Source: Syngnathus acus (lineage: Eukaryota; Chordata; Actinopteri; Syngnathiformes; Syngnathidae). Taken from it: a DNA stretch of 64,000 bases. The stretch's first letter is position 1. Each line of letters opens with the position of its first letter. Position numbers and translations under genes: made by a program. The stretch is from the NCBI RefSeq assembly GCF_901709675.1, contig NC_051087.1:2498001-2562000 (forward strand), written 5' to 3'. The notes below the pieces were generated by a model. The model saw only the letters and a program-made list of their open reading frames with translations. It had not been told where the DNA came from and made no database searches. This document shows, piece by piece, positions 26,601 to 41,532 of the stretch.

Positions 26601-27572
26601 CATATGACAATCGCTAATGTAATTTGTCTTTATTTGCGGGCAGGCTGCATTGTTCCCCAGCCGAGCGTGAATGAACGCAATGTCACAGCGGCTGATGCTT
26701 GTGAAAATATATTTGCAGTGAAGAAGCTGAGCGCTCCCGACTATCGCTACTACCTAAAGCTGTGGAACCAGGACAGCAAGCATGCCAAGGAACTCCCTAA
26801 GCTCAATCAGGTAACATGCTCGCATTCTCATCCATCTTTCTGTTCATTATTTCACGTTTTCACAAATGTGTCGCGACGCAGACTCAGTTCATCGAGCTGT
26901 GCAAGACGCTCTACAGCATGTTCAGCGAGGATCCCGCCGAGCAGCAGCTCTACCACGCCACCGCCACCGTCACCAGCCTGCTGCTAGAGATGGGAGAGGT
27001 GGGCAAACTTTTCCGCGCCACTCGCCGGGACCACCAACTCGGGGATCACTCCTCCGAGGTAGGCAGACTTGGCCGCCATCCTCACTAGAGTGACTTCTGT
27101 GTATATAAAATAGTTTTTTTATTTTTAGGAGGACGAGGAGGAGCGTTTGCCAGCCATGCAGGACATTAAGCTGGAAGACTCCTCGCCCAAATCGGCCATG
27201 CTCACCTCGGACGACGAAGCCAAAGACGACACGTCGGTGTCTTCGTACTCGGTCCTGAGCGCCGGCTCGCACGAGCCGGACGACAAGCTGCGCTGCGAAG
27301 ACATCGCCGACGACACGGTGCTGGTGAGGAGCGACGGAGGCGACGAGGATAAGAAGAAGAAAAACGGCCACGCCGGGCCCGGCGTGGACAAGGACTGGGC
27401 CATCACCTTCGAGCAGTTCTTGGCGTCGGTGCTCACCGAGCAGGCGCTGGTGCTTTATTTCGAGAAGCCCGTCGATGTGTCGGCGCGGATCACCAACGCC
27501 AAGAACGTCTGCAAAGTTGGACGCAAAGCTCTGCTGTCCACCAGCGACTATGAAATCTCACTCTCCGGTTGA
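17608..27572 (+). CDS. tbc1d9: TBC1 domain family member 9
   Basis: Putative Rab GTPase-activating protein. Twenty-two exons with intact phase, 1214 residues (human 1266): 17608-17728, 20308-20418, 21055-21173, 21264-21492, 21556-21817, 21882-22089, 22159-22365, 22445-22600, 23534-23684, 23812-24026, 24086-24203, 24288-24573, 24638-24767, 25131-25229, 25358-25426, 25496-25736, 25931-25996, 26087-26173, 26352-26408, 26719-26810, 26882-27058 and 27129-27572. The N terminus [20 protein letters not shown] matches human. Two GRAM domains ([28 protein letters not shown]) precede the TBC domain, which carries the arginine-finger region ([16 protein letters not shown]) and glutamine finger (NIGYCQAMN). 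An EF-hand follows ([16 protein letters not shown]). The C terminus [12 protein letters not shown] and SDYEIS matches human. Intron 3 has a GC donor. Intron 8 carries a MITE. Confidence 0.96.
21015..21048 (+). repeat. Poly-C tract as polypyrimidine tract of tbc1d9 exon 3
   Basis: A run of about 33 cytosines, broken only by a T at 21027, ends six bases before the exon 3 acceptor (ACTCAG|GA at 21054/21055). It serves as the polypyrimidine tract. The opposite strand is a continuous G run able to form G-quadruplexes. Length is likely polymorphic and prone to assembly error. Confidence 0.85.
22630..23471. mobile_element. MITE with TACCGT inverted termini, ~840 bp
   Basis: The left terminus TACCGTGATTTTCCATGCAT, followed by AATGCGC, is an imperfect inverted copy of the right terminus, ending GCGCATTATACATG and AACGGTA. 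Subterminal blocks (GCGCATTATGCATGGGTACA near 22693 and GTGCGTATTATACATGGGTA near 23370) repeat the same words. It lies inside tbc1d9 intron 8 (22601-23533). No ORF codes for a transposase, so it is non-autonomous. Confidence 0.75.
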
Positions 27573-30240
27573 GAGGAAGACGCCATTCTACAGTTTTAGA
27601 AGGAAATTTACAGTACAAGTCTAAATTCACAGTAATCCCCCACTATTGGCAGCGGGAAGGAACTAAGCCATGCCACCAATAGCGAAAAATCTGCGACTCA
27701 TTGAAGCCCCCTAAGAAGGATTACATTCGACTATGAGTGTCACAAGCTGTTATCAAAGCACTACTTTTGTCAAAGCCTCTCAAAAGACTTCAATATAGTT
27801 GTTGCACGGCGCAAAGATGCCACGAGATAGCAACGATACACTACTTTGCCGAAAATGAAGCTCCTCCACGCAATGTTTTTATTGCTTTCGCCCTAATTAG
27901 GGCATGAACTGGCCAATTTAATCAGCCGATATTAGCCGTTTTAAAATCTGGAAATTTTGGATTTTTTTATATTTCTTTTGTGATAGTTTTTTTTGTTTGT
28001 TTTTTGCCAATTGTTTTGTTTTTTTATTGATTTTATTAATGGCATTCAAACGCCCTCTCCAAACGATTTTTTTTCTTTTTGCCAATTTTTGCCAAATGGT
28101 TTTTTTTTTTAACACATTAAAATATAAAATAAAGATAATGACATTAAACTCCCCCCCATTTTTTTCTCTATTGTTAATCTCGACCCTCCCCCCAAAAAAA
28201 CAAAGTTAAATCCATGAATAACTTCCCACCAATATGTGGGCGATTACTGTCATGTAAAATAGTGCAATGAATGTGACTAAAAATCGACGCGTAGATGCAA
28301 CATAATGTAATCACAAATCTGACCACTAGAAGTGCTGTCATTATTTTATGACCGTTTATTCCCAACTTTATTTCAGCCAAGGTACATCATTTATTCTACA
28401 TTCAAAAACAAAAAAACTCATGCACATCCACCAAACAAAAATGTCACAGAATGTAGACACACTATAGTCTTGGGCCTGTGTATTCAAACTCTGCTATTAT
28501 TTTGTTGCATGAACGGCAACAGCTGGACTGCAGAAGTTAATTGTATCATCTAATGGAAGAGCATTTCAATATTTTGCCTGTCACTATACGTCACTCTTTG
28601 GATAGATGAAAAAAAAAGATTTGTAGGAAATAATCACTTTCAGACCAATGAAGTGGAATTAAATCGTTTGGGCACAGTGGTAAGGAATCGCGAGAACGTC
28701 CAGGCTGATGCAACACAATTCCTCTGCATGTCCGTATGCTGCTCATTATTACTCAATATCACATTGTAGTCCTAAAAAAGTCCACGGCAAAAAAAAAAAA
28801 AAAAAGGATTTTATCCATTTTATCCAAGAGGAGACTGCGGGCAAATGAGACTACAGACATTGAGAAAAACTGGGACCTAGCAACAGCAAAGTGGAGATTG
28901 AGGAGCAGATCACTGCAACAGACACTGCGGGCAGTGACAAAACTGAAGCGCTGCAGCAATGTCGAGACTAAGGCGCAGGAGGCACTAATATGAAAAAAAA
29001 ATGTTTGTCATTCCTAGCCATGCCGCCTTGACGTGCTTGACGAGATACCAGCAGCGCCAAGCAGATACGGGAAACAAAGCGAGTGGACCCGGGCGGGTGC
29101 CATGCGGTTGACAAATAGTGTACGGTTAGTCCACTTCTTCCTATGATTCCCGTGAAGGCTGTTTTGTAGAACTGCTGTCTTGAAAAGTGCACAGGAACTA
29201 TCGAGTGTTGAGTGTACGATGACACTGGCGCTGGTGTATGACACTATAGTCACTTTACGTGGGGTCTTCAATCTTAATAGAATTCACTCGTGTATTTTAT
29301 TACCTTCCCCACTGCATGTTTTTTTTTAAAGCAATCTTTTTTGTATGTTTTTATGTTGCTTCTTTTTTTGGGATGCACTGAATATCACTCCGTCAAATTA
29401 AAATGAAAATAATACTGACTTTGCCGCTTTATATCTTTTTATTCATATTCATGACCTCATTGTGGACAAGAAATGGGAACTTGTTTTAATCCTGGTTAGT
29501 TCATTTTAGTCGTCTCTATTTTTGTATATAGTGACAAAGTTAATGAAAATAATCAAAACATCTTGAAAAGAGAGTTGATATCGTCTACACACCACTGATT
29601 AAGTCCCTTTTTCTGTGGTATAATGAATCTAGAGCAAGATAAATAATTTCAGAAAAATAAACGGCTCCGATAGTGTGGTTGCACAAGTGTGCACACCCTC
29701 TTATAACTGGGATGTGCTAGTGGCCTGACTAAACCAATCACTTTCACCTCACCTCAAAGTTGCTTTTCCTGACATTTATAGACTTTTACTCTCCACTGTA
29801 CGTCATTACGGCATTATGATAGCGTGATGCAAAAAGCTCTTATCTGTTCCACTGTGAACTTCAGTCACAACTTTTACCTTTGTCGCTGTCATGGAACCCC
29901 CCCACACACACACACCCCCACTCTCTGCCATCAGAAAAAAATGGAGAACTAAGAGCACTGAACAGGCAAACATAACACCCATGGAGACATTGTCTCCAGT
30001 TGATGTGTTAATAATACGAGTTAACATTTTGCTTGTCATGCTAGACGTTACTTACAGTGGTGGGGTGAGGGGGGTCGCGGGAGGCCAATGACGAGGTTGT
30101 TTGTTTGAAGAGCACTCAATTGAACATTGACTTTTTGACAGTCACTGGACTTTTGACTCCGGGGGACACAGCAAGTAACGCCTCTTGCTTCGGTATCATA
30201 AAGAGATCGGAAGGGGCGGGGGGGAGGGGGAATGCATAAA
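27573..30240. other. tbc1d9 3' UTR and tbc1d9-ucp1 intergenic DNA
   Basis: No coding exon was found. AT-rich sequence with poly-T and poly-A runs (27960-28110 and 28790-28806) and AATAAA signals near 28128 and 29655 suggests a long tbc1d9 3' UTR. A short CA/C-rich patch lies near 29895-29920. Other small ORFs lack family similarity. Confidence 0.5.
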
Positions 30241-30332
30241 TAACGGAGCCAAACCACATCCTACCTGCCCTTTATGGCTTACAATCTGCTAATCCTGCCC
30301 GGCGACACACGAGACTCCACATTTCACGTCAT
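30221..30332 (+). promoter_or_regulatory. ucp1: ucp1 core promoter and 5' untranslated exon
   Basis: A GC box (GGGGCGGGG within 30223-30240) is followed by a TATA-like CATAAATAA at 30245-30253. About 30 bases on begins a plausible exon that ends in a strong donor, CAT|GTAAGT, at 30332/30333. The matching acceptor is CCCCCCCCAG at 31011-31020, just before the ucp1 ATG at 31033. The non-coding first exon is inferred from these signals. Confidence 0.55.
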
Positions 30333-31032
30333 GTAAGTATTTGGGTTTTTTATTGAATGTTGTTCATGTACATACTTTAAGGTATGTGTGTGTGAGGGGG
30401 GGGGCTACTAACATTGATTGAACCAAGGCACACAGTACATTAGGGGGAAAACATTTTACAGCACACTCCCAAACAAAATTGCCACATTATGTACTGGGTT
30501 GCACTAAAGTAATTATAATGAATCAAACTGTCATGCAAAATGTAGGCTTGTTTAGTTTTCTGTTTTATGAATGGCAATCAGTGGATTGACACGACGAGTT
30601 AATTGCATTTAATTGCTGACCTGGAAAGATAAACAAAGATACAATTCAGTTCTACTCGAATCAATTCCAATGTTTTGAGCTTGATTGAAGTGATACTCAA
30701 AACAAGAATATTTCATATTTTTTCCCACAAACCTATATACTATTGGTCAGTCCACACGTGTGGGTGTCATTTTTAAAAATCCTAAGTGTTGAAAATGGCT
30801 TGCTCTCTGGTGATGCAATGTTAATGGTTGGACAAAAATACAGTTTTTGGGGTCCCCCTGAATTTTGGAGGTACGATTCCAAGGGCGTTTCGCACTGCAC
30901 TGTGAGCACTGAAATTAAGTGGGTCATCCATGGCATGTCATTAAGTGCAGTGTGAAAAGGCCTTTACAGATTTCCCCAGATAAAAAAAAAGAGAAAAAAA
31001 AGCATGTGACCCCCCCCCAGATTGTGGGCGAC

Positions 31033-32327
31033 ATGGTCGGCCTGAAACCCTCAGACGTGCCCCCGCCCTTAGGGGTGAAGATGGCAAGTGCGGGAGCGGC
31101 GGCGTGCATTGCCGACATCGTCACATTTCCCCTGGACACGGCTAAAGTCAGACTTCAGGTGAGTGTGTGCGTGTGACATTACAATGAGTCCTCCAAAAAA
31201 CACGTTTCTCCAATTCAGATCCAAGGCGAAAAGGTGGCGGCGGCAGCAGCCAAAGACATCCGCTACAGAGGCGTGTTCGGGACCATCACTACCATGATCC
31301 GTACCGAGGGTCCGCGGGCGCTCTATAACGGGCTGGTGGCGGGCCTGCAGCGGCAGGTGTGCTTCGCCTCGGTGCGAATCGGCCTCTACGACAACGTCAG
31401 AGATTTCTACACCGGAGGAACGCCAAGTAGGTTTTTATACAAGCTCTCCAAATTGCCTCAGTTCTTTGTTGGATTTCATTCACGATATTTTTGGTACAGA
31501 CGCGAGCGTGCTTATGCGGATCCTGGCCGGCTGCACGACGGGCGCCATGGCGGTGTCGTTCGCTCAGCCCACCGACGTGGTGAAGGTGAGGTTCCAGGCT
31601 CAGATGAACCTGGACGGAGTGGCGCGGCGCTACAGCGGCACCATGCAAGCCTACAAACACATCTTCCAAAATGAAGGACTGCGCGGACTCTGGAAAGGTC
31701 TGTCGTCATGACGACCCGAGACACATTTGGCCTCTAAATGAAAGATTTGGGAATCCCACCAGGAACGTTGCCCAACATCACGAGGAACGCGCTGGTCAAC
31801 TGCACCGAGCTGGTGACGTACGACCTCATCAAAGAGGCCATCCTGCGACACAAGCTCATGTCAGGTAATAAAACCTCCGAGGCATCTCATTGGCCCGTGG
31901 CCCTCACGCCCTCCAGCTGATAAGTTCCCCACGCCTCCCTACAGACAATCTGCCGTGTCATTTTGTGTCGGCCTTCGGCGCCGGCTTCGTCACCACGGTG
32001 ATCGCCTCCCCGGTGGACGTGGTGAAGACGAGGTACATGAACTCACCGCCGGGTCAGTACCGCAGCGCTATCAACTGCGCCTGGACGATGATGACCAAAG
32101 AAGGGCCCACGGCTTTCTACAAGGGGTGAGGATGGCGAGCCTTGTGAGCTTCTACTCCACATCATGTAACAACACAAGACCTTCTCATAATTTCCCTTTT
32201 TGCGTCTTTTAGCTTCGTGCCGTCCTTCCTGAGGCTGGGCTCGTGGAACGTTGTCATGTTTGTCTCCTTTGAGCAAATCAAGCGCGCCATGATGGTGACC
32301 AAGAAGCGCTTTGACGCCTCCAACTGA
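31033..32327 (+). CDS. ucp1: Mitochondrial uncoupling protein 1
   Basis: Inner-membrane carrier of the SLC25 family (SLC25A7). Six exons: 31033-31158, 31219-31426, 31500-31697, 31763-31864, 31945-32125 and 32213-32327, giving 309 residues. The three carrier signatures are [20 protein letters not shown] and [10 protein letters not shown]. Purine-nucleotide-binding arginines are in place ([32 protein letters not shown]). At the mammalian His145/His147 pair the sequence reads QMNLDG, so both histidines are replaced by Asn and Asp, as expected for a fish protein without the mammalian thermogenic signature. It lies between tbc1d9 and elmod2 exactly as UCP1 does in human, which separates it from ucp2/ucp3. 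Polyadenylation signal AATAAA at about 32437. Confidence 0.95.
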
Positions 32328-33419
32328 GCCTGACTGCAGTGGACACAACATTAGGTACACTCAGTACATCTCCCTCTCAAGAGAGAAATTGTGGGGTTAT
32401 CAAATAATTTATTATATGCTTATAAGTAAATGTAGTAATAAAATATTTTTCAGATTAAATAGTTAAATGCACAATATTTTTGAGTATTTTTTAAATATTC
32501 CAACAAATTAAGTATGATTACTGTTCTGAATGTTATGAATGACTATATTTAATACAATTCAAGATTTAATTAGAGGTGAATATAACAGTTTAATATTCTA
32601 AAATAATCAGTGAAATATTCCCATATGAAAAGTTGTATTAATTCAATACATTAAATACAATTATTGAATACAGTAGTGCCTTCTAAAATAGTTTTCTTGC
32701 ATAAATATATTTCATATTCTAAGCAATATATTGTAGATAATTAACCTAATTGCATTTAATGAATTACCATATACAATTATTAAATAGACACAATCAAATG
32801 TTTTATATATTTAATGAAATGTTCATTGTAAAAAAAAACAACAACCTTAAATGTCTTATCCTCATGTACATGCCACAAAATGCATTTTTAATACTTTCAA
32901 TGTATTTTGTTGATGCTATTTTAAAACATGTTTATTCTATTGACTACATAACAGTATTTCCTCTCTCAGGGGTGTAAGGGTAAAAAAAAAAAAAAAGTAC
33001 CAAATGTTATGTCCAATGAGTGTGACACACTGTGTGTAAGTGGGGTTGGGGTCAGAGGTAACATTTGCACTTTAATAAGACGTCTTAATCCTCCCAAATG
33101 TCCATAGTACTCACATGTATAAGATGTTTATATGAAGAAGTGTATCTATAAACAAACTTCACCTCTTTTACACTTTGCTGTGTTTGTGCCTTTATTAAAA
33201 GGTTTACAGGGTGAAAGGTCACGTACAACAATCTTGCACACACAAAAAAAAACATTGGTCACATATTTAAGGACACATATATCAAAATCCTGAGATGGCT
33301 GTTTTAAATGTGTATTATTACTATTATGGATTAGTTGACCAAACCATGAATTCCATTGGAGGTTTGTGCTTTTGTCTTGTTCAGTCCGTTTCCAGGCTAG
33401 CGTTGCCACTGTTGTAATT
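32328..33419. other. Convergent intergenic DNA ucp1 / elmod2
   Basis: AT-rich, no coding sequence seen. It contains the ucp1 polyadenylation signal (about 32437) and, on the minus strand, an AATAAA at 33191-33196 for elmod2. The two genes end facing each other. Confidence 0.6.
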
Positions 33420-35014
33420 TTAGGACGGGGTGCTTAGAGTAAGAGACACTTGAGGATCCTCCAGACGGCTCAGGATGACGTCGTGGAACTTCTCCCTGTA
33501 CTGGTTGAAGAGCATGATGCTTTCGGGTTCCTCGACCCGCCAGAATTTATCAAACTCAAACGCCAGGTAGCCTGCAGCGAGAGACGAGAAAAAAAAAAAA
33601 TCAAGACCAATTTTTATCCGTAGGCAATTTTCACGAAACATCTCTAAGTTTGGCGTCCTCACAGTAGAGCTGATGAAAGTGTCGTAGGTCGGGAGCGCCC
33701 GGCACCGTGTTGTAAAAATGAGCTTTGAGGGCGCCGCTCTTCAGCAGGCTGTACGCCATCTCCGTCAGGTTGATCCCCACGATGGCGTACGAGTACCTAA
33801 AACACACGGCAGATATCAGGGGATGGCTTTTACGACGGCTAAGCTGTTTAAAAGGAGTTTGTGTCTCACCCCAGTTTGGGATGGTTTGCATGAGACAGGA
33901 CCTGACGAGCTTCTTGTGTGTAGTTTTCACTGAAGAAGCTACGAGGGAAACAAAAACAATAAAAAACGTAGAGCGGTCAAAATTAATTAGTTAATCGGCA
34001 ACTAATCGATTATCAAGTGAATCGACAACTATAGATATATTCTCTAGTGGCATAAAGAACTCACTCACAGAAGGTTTGTGAGACCCAGCACGCCCATTCC
34101 TCGGAAGTCCGTCTTGGGGTCGTCACCTTGGAAGCCGATGTCGCCCCACTGCTTGGTCACCCTGGACTCCAGCGTGACGCTCGGCATGAGCAGCTCCCAA
34201 AGCTGAGGGTGATGCACAATTCCCATTTTGAGCCAAATTGCTAAATTTACATTACATATGGAGGTGCTTTATGGAAGCTTAGTAGTGAAGCGGAGTGGAT
34301 TCTTTGTGTCCATCCTTAACTATACGCACCTTAATCAGCATGTCCTCGTGTTGAGGGTTCTCAGGGCTGAAGACTTCCTTCCTAACCTCTTCCACAGTTC
34401 CATAAAGGCTCTTGTAGCCTGTTATTTGCAGGAGCGACGTGTGCAGGCTTTCCTTGAAACTGCAAGGAAGGAATGAAGGAGTAATGTTAGTTCAGACTAT
34501 TTGTCTGATCCGGTTTCGAAAGATCTTCATTTTACAGTGTCTGCGTTTTGATGTTCTTCTCCTTCATGATTTGCTCCACGTGTTTTCCGAAGTGCTCCTC
34601 GCTGCTTTCCACGGCGCTCCGTAGAAGCTACAGAGGGAGGAAAATCACAAATGAAACCATAGTTGTGAAAGTTTATGTGATGAAAAGTAAATGTTATATT
34701 AATCCTATTTATTACCACAACTGATTAACACGAAGCAGTGTTATCTACTTGCGAAACTCTTCACACCTAGCAAGATAAGCTTACCTTGCTCTTTGATGAC
34801 TTCAGGGAGTATTCTGCAAAGGCAGATACAGAATTGTAAGACACTAACTTATAATCTATAATAATACATTTCTACCTGTATTTAATGTTCTGGCCGCCCC
34901 CGGCCCGTATCCCGAGCATATCCTCTGCAGCTCACATGTTCCCGTCGCCTGCCTGATGAGCCACTTGAGCCAATATCTCAAGTAGGTTGAGTACAAGTAT
35001 TGCCAGATATACAT
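33420..35014 (-). CDS. elmod2: ELMO domain-containing protein 2
   Basis: GTPase-activating protein for Arl2-family GTPases; the family also acts at mitochondria and lipid droplets. Eight exons on the minus strand: 35014-34876, 34813-34785, 34627-34536, 34459-34330, 34202-34069, 33938-33870, 33796-33663 and 33571-33420, giving 292 residues (human 293). The start MYIWQYLYSTYLRYWLKWL matches human MFISLWEFFY..FWMKWLL. The ELMO domain holds the GAP motif KQWGDIGFQGDDPKTDFRGM with its catalytic arginine. It continues LGLTNLLFFSENYTQEA, YAIVGINLTEMAYSLLK and FDKFWRVEEPESIM. Upstream of the ATG is an acceptor (TTTGCAG), so a non-coding first exon lies nearer 35.1-35.7 kb. Confidence 0.95.
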
Positions 35015-36581
35015 CGGCAAACTTCCTGCAAATGCCAAAAGAGAAAAATACTAGGTAGCCGGTACTATAGATCTATTGTAATGAAGTGTAATTATGATTG
35101 TGACAAAATTCCATATTGGCTTCTATAATGTAATGTGAACACTACAGTAAAATACAAAATTGAAAAATGGGAGAAAATGAAATTGGTTGTTAAAAATGTA
35201 CAAATCAAATAAATAAGGAACTACGAATGAATTAATCTTTTTGTTATTATTCCTAATTGTTGTGTTATTAGTTTTGGGGGTGGCGTTGCATTAAAACGGT
35301 TTATTATTTGAATTTCTTCAGCTATCGTAGTAATATTGCTAAGCATAAACACAAACGTGATCTGATATAAACGTAGGTGAGTAAACGATCGATTTTATTG
35401 TGCGTCTACGCAAATAAGCAGCAATTGTACGACCTGCCGAGGAGTCTATGAACGAACTACAAAGTGGCCAAGTGGCCACGAAAGCATTGTCTGGACATCA
35501 GGTGAAGTTGACACCCGGGCGAAAAAAACAAGAGTTAGCTTCGCACACTCGGCTAAGCCTGCTTGACACTAATCGGAGACAGTAAAAAAAGGTTTGTTAA
35601 TTTTTTTTCTTACCGTACTTATTTTCTAATAATTATAAAAACGGGAAACGTGTCCAAATCACAATTCGGGGTGAACGAATCTGCAGTTTACGGACTGACA
35701 AGACAAGCGTGTCGTCGCGGCACTTCCGGCAACAGCTGGAGTTACCGGAAGTGGTGCGTTTGACCTGCCCGTGTTCGGCTAAACTAAGCTAGTGGGGGCA
35801 AAGTCACAGTCCGTGGTTGTGAACGGCATACATACTAAAACAAGGATGCCTGTGCATTGCGCTGCGTACGGTTGCACGAAGCTCCGTACAATCGCTGGGA
35901 GCAACCTTTCAAAGGTAAAAATTTGTTTTTGTTGCGTGCATCTAAAAAAGAAAAACACAAATATTCTCATTAACGGGACGAACGTGAATGTTGCACGCTC
36001 GCCAGTGTAGTTTATAGTTCCATGCCACCTGTTTTTCTTCCAATTCATAAATGAGCCAGCAGATGCCGCCTCTTAACCGGTGTTGCGTTTATTTGCAAGT
36101 GATCTGTGTCCATGCATCTATCCACTGTATTAGATCACGAAAAAGAAGTCTCAGCATGAGTCCTGCGTACGTTTCTGCAAGAGCAAAAGTATTATGTGTG
36201 CAAACAATATATTTCTACATCCATCTTGTTGCACCTAAATTACACCGTTCTTGTGTGACGTCATATATAACTGCAGGTGAATGAAGGTGCTGTCACAACA
36301 AACGGGAAACAGTCGTCCCACCTATTCATTCATCATATAATTTGTTTACGCTCTTTGATGCATCGTGCACAAACTCGATTTTTTTTTTTTTTTTGCAGTG
36401 ACTCACTGCAGCTTGCATTGAGTTGTGTGCGGAGGATCGCGCCCCCCTCCCAAAAAAAATGCTCCTAGTAGGCAGTGGGAGGGCGTGGCTCATGTCACCG
36501 ACTGTGGGTCTCCATATTCATGCCAGGGCTTCTTCAAACCTCCTCATATCTCGCTGACACGGATGCGCCAACCGCAGCAAG
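35015..36581. other. Divergent promoter region elmod2 / gprin3 and gprin3 5' exon
   Basis: Contains the presumed elmod2 5' UTR and promoter (CpG-richer around 35690-35760, with paired CACTTCCGG and ACCGGAAGTG ETS sites near 35720-35755). It also holds a likely gprin3 untranslated exon ending in the strong donor AAG|GTAAGC at 36581/36582. That donor would join the acceptor CTGCGGTAG ending at 38129. No other coding region is recognised. Confidence 0.45.
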
Positions 36582-38129
36582 GTAAGCGACCCCCTTGGTC
36601 TTGTTTCCACACCCCAAATGCATCCGCACCGTGTTTTAATATTTCGTTGCGTGCACCCGCAAGGTCAAACCTGAAGAAAAAACATCCACACACATGCATG
36701 TTTGTGTTTGTAGCGTGAATTCCCTTTGCTGCAAAGCAACAGAAACGCCACGCCTAATTATTTAAAGAATGAAATTAAAGCCGAATGTATTTAAAGGCAA
36801 CAGGAATGTGTTTCCCCATCAATGTTTGCACTATGGTGACAGACGGGTGCATGATGAGTGGGAGGGCAAACACAAACGCTTCAATTGTCTGCCCACTAAG
36901 GTAACCTGCATGTTCTGTGACCCTTCCCTGGCTTGAAACAATGCCAGCACTGAATATGGCAGCGTTTTTTAAAAACAAAACTGATGGCCTTTGTGTTTGT
37001 CGACTGCAACTGATCACCTTCAATAATGATGTCACCGTAATTGTAAATTAGTGATGGAGTGTGTCTGTCTCCATCTATTTGATGGGAACAGATGTACTAA
37101 ACAAAAATTTGAGATATGAAATAGATGTGTCTCTGGAGTGAACTTGTGGAATGACAATGAACTGGAGCCATGTTTTAAAATATATAATAAAGAAGTGTAT
37201 TAAAAGTATATGCAAATCAGATTGATTCTGATTCTGATATAAGAAAACCAAAAACACTGTAATGCTAATTTTTTTATATTCAATAAATCATAAAAGTCAA
37301 ATCTGTATTCAGAATTAGGGCTCGGACCCGAAAAATGTTTCACTTCTTCCAACTCCGATTGAACATGTGCGTTTTGTTTGCAAAAAAACCCTTCTATTTT
37401 CATTCTTTTGTGTTTCATTTTCTTTAATTTTATAACCAATCTGGTGTTAATTTGTTTTGGATACCTTCAAGAAATAAAAAAATAATCAATACGGCTCTAA
37501 CAGTCTAAATTAAGAAAAAATAAGCACTGTTATCTCAATGAAGACAAAATCGCTGGATGCACTCGAATCCAATCTGTGTACCTTCCTGTGTCCAGTGAGG
37601 TTGTAGTCATGCTTATGCTAATGTTTATTGACATCTGTCTCTATGGCAACAGCAAGTGACAACTGAATGACGCATTGCCACTATCAAAAATAGTAGCTCC
37701 AGCAACATTCAAATGCAGTGTGATGACTCGGTGTGTGTGTCAACCTTTAACTGAGCCAAGACACACAGTTTTGCATTTAGAATTGCTTTTAGTTTTTTTT
37801 GCAATGATTGTTTTGTTCAATACTCTATTTGGTACAATTGAAATGATTTTATTTACTTGTTGCAGTTTGTAGCTGTTATGGCAAAATAAATTATGTGCAC
37901 CATTGCTCTTAGACTTTTTAAACCAAAAAATAAGAAACTAGACAACACATTTGCAGCAAATTGTGTACTTTTGTGTACTTTTTGTAGACCATTTATTCAC
38001 GACAGTGCTTTATGAGGCCTGCAATGGTTCCTGCATGAATGATCAGTCGTCAATATTATTAGAAGAAATTGAGAGCCCTAAAATCGAATTTTGCGCTGAC
38101 TGATCGCTGCTGCTTTTCTCCTGCGGTAG
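36582..38129. other. Presumed gprin3 5' intron
   Basis: AT-rich with no ORF of recognisable family. Bounded by the candidate donor at 36582 and acceptor at 38129. Nothing further seen. Confidence 0.4.
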
Positions 38130-38160
38130 GAGAGTGCTCATTTGGATTATTCATGGGTGA

Positions 38161-39792
<1,632 letters not shown>

Positions 39793-41532
39793 TCCCCCCC
39801 CCCCCCTCACAGTTCAAGGTGGTCGCTGTAGTGATGCCACGTGACGGGACAGCACTTCCCGTGAGTATCCCAGAATGTCGTAGACTAGACTATTTGTGAC
39901 AATTGTGATCAAAAGGAAGTTAAACGGAATATAAATGAATTTTGATAGAAATGGATATTTAAATAATAATATAAAAAAACGAGGATATGTCTATAAACGA
40001 GAGAATATGTCTATAAACTAATCCGAGGCAATAATAGCGAAACGCATGTGTATTAGTCGCAGTGGTGATATGACGATGAAGAACTTTGCATCATGGCAAT
40101 TACAGGCTGGTATGATTTTCTGTCAAACATCTCTTCACGGTTCTTCTTGAGGTTGTTTGGGGTCCAGTATTTTGAAATTTCATGAACATTTATTTTCTAG
40201 TGCTGTCAGAAAAAAAGACCAAAAGACTGTATGCATACATGTCTGTTTACTGTTTGGTTTTTTTAATTAAAGACGGGGGGAAAAAACACAAGTCGAGTGG
40301 CACATGGTTTGTTTTTTTTAATACTACAAAGCCCTGCATTAAATAAATAACATTCCTTAAATTCCCTAACAAAAAAAAATGTTGGCGGCACTTACGAAAT
40401 GTATCTAATGATAGCAGGACACTGATATTATTGTCTTAACCTTTGTGTTATCAACATGGCTGATAGCTTGGGATGTCACAAGCTGTAAAACGGCCACTCG
40501 TGTTTGAACACATGGGTCACACGTGTTCGCTCTCCGGGAAAATGTTCAGTGGATGTAAGCACAGACGATTTGAGAACTAAAACATAACTCATGCGTGTGT
40601 GCAAGAAAACGGTCAGGAAAAACGTTCTCAGTGAAAGCCCAAGCTGAGTTCGCATCTCCAATGAAATCACTGATCGTTTTCCAGAATAAATTGGACCGCC
40701 GTCGCTCTTGGCTGTATCCTCAAACCAGGATTTTCATTTTTGGATTGGATAAGCCCTTTTTGAAGTTCAGATTGATATCTAACAGATAAAAGTAAATCTT
40801 ATGATTGCGGCGCAGGGGTACAATTTAATCCTCCATAATCCAGGATTTAAATCTGCAATTTTGAACAAAGTTGTGCTACACTATTCCGTTTAATCATTTC
40901 AATAGATAGTTCTCAAATCAAAAAGAGATGACAGTTCCTGTTCATATTTAAAAATAGCTATTTTTAATTGGATTGGAGTGAATAATACATGACTATTAAT
41001 GATCAAATTCAGGGAATGGCTGTCTGTGCGCGCTGAACCTCGGTGGAGGTCTCCACTTTCTTTCTATGCCTTCAACTTGCATGGCCCATTTTCTCTGTGA
41101 TTGTAATGAAGCAGCTGAGCTTCTAGAACAGTGGAGTGATTAAAAACCTTCTAATCTGCGGAACGTTTCCTCCCCCCCCCCCGCCGCGAAGCAGCATCGT
41201 GAGCTCCCTACTCTTGTGTATCAGAGTGTTGAGTCGCCGAGAAAGTCGTTGCTTGTCTTCTTGACGGCTCATCCTCTCCCGGTGGAATATGTGGCCTACA
41301 TTTATTTGCGGTGTGCGGTTCAACTTGAGCTTCATCTAACCTCCTATTTTTTATATATTTATTTATATATATATATACACGCACATTTGTTTGTGTACAA
41401 TTGTTTATTTTTTACTCCAGTGGACCAATTGGGGTGGCTCCATTTGAAAAAGTCTGTAGTGTGTTGGCACCGGATTATAAATTTTATTTGGCGGTGTGTG
41501 TCAATGACACTAAGGGCCTAGTTGGCATTAGC

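Noticed and set aside
26547-26718. Extended tbc1d9 exon 20 starting upstream of 26719
   Set aside because: The stretch is open but has no TBC1D9 similarity. The acceptor at 26718 gives correct phase and matches the family.
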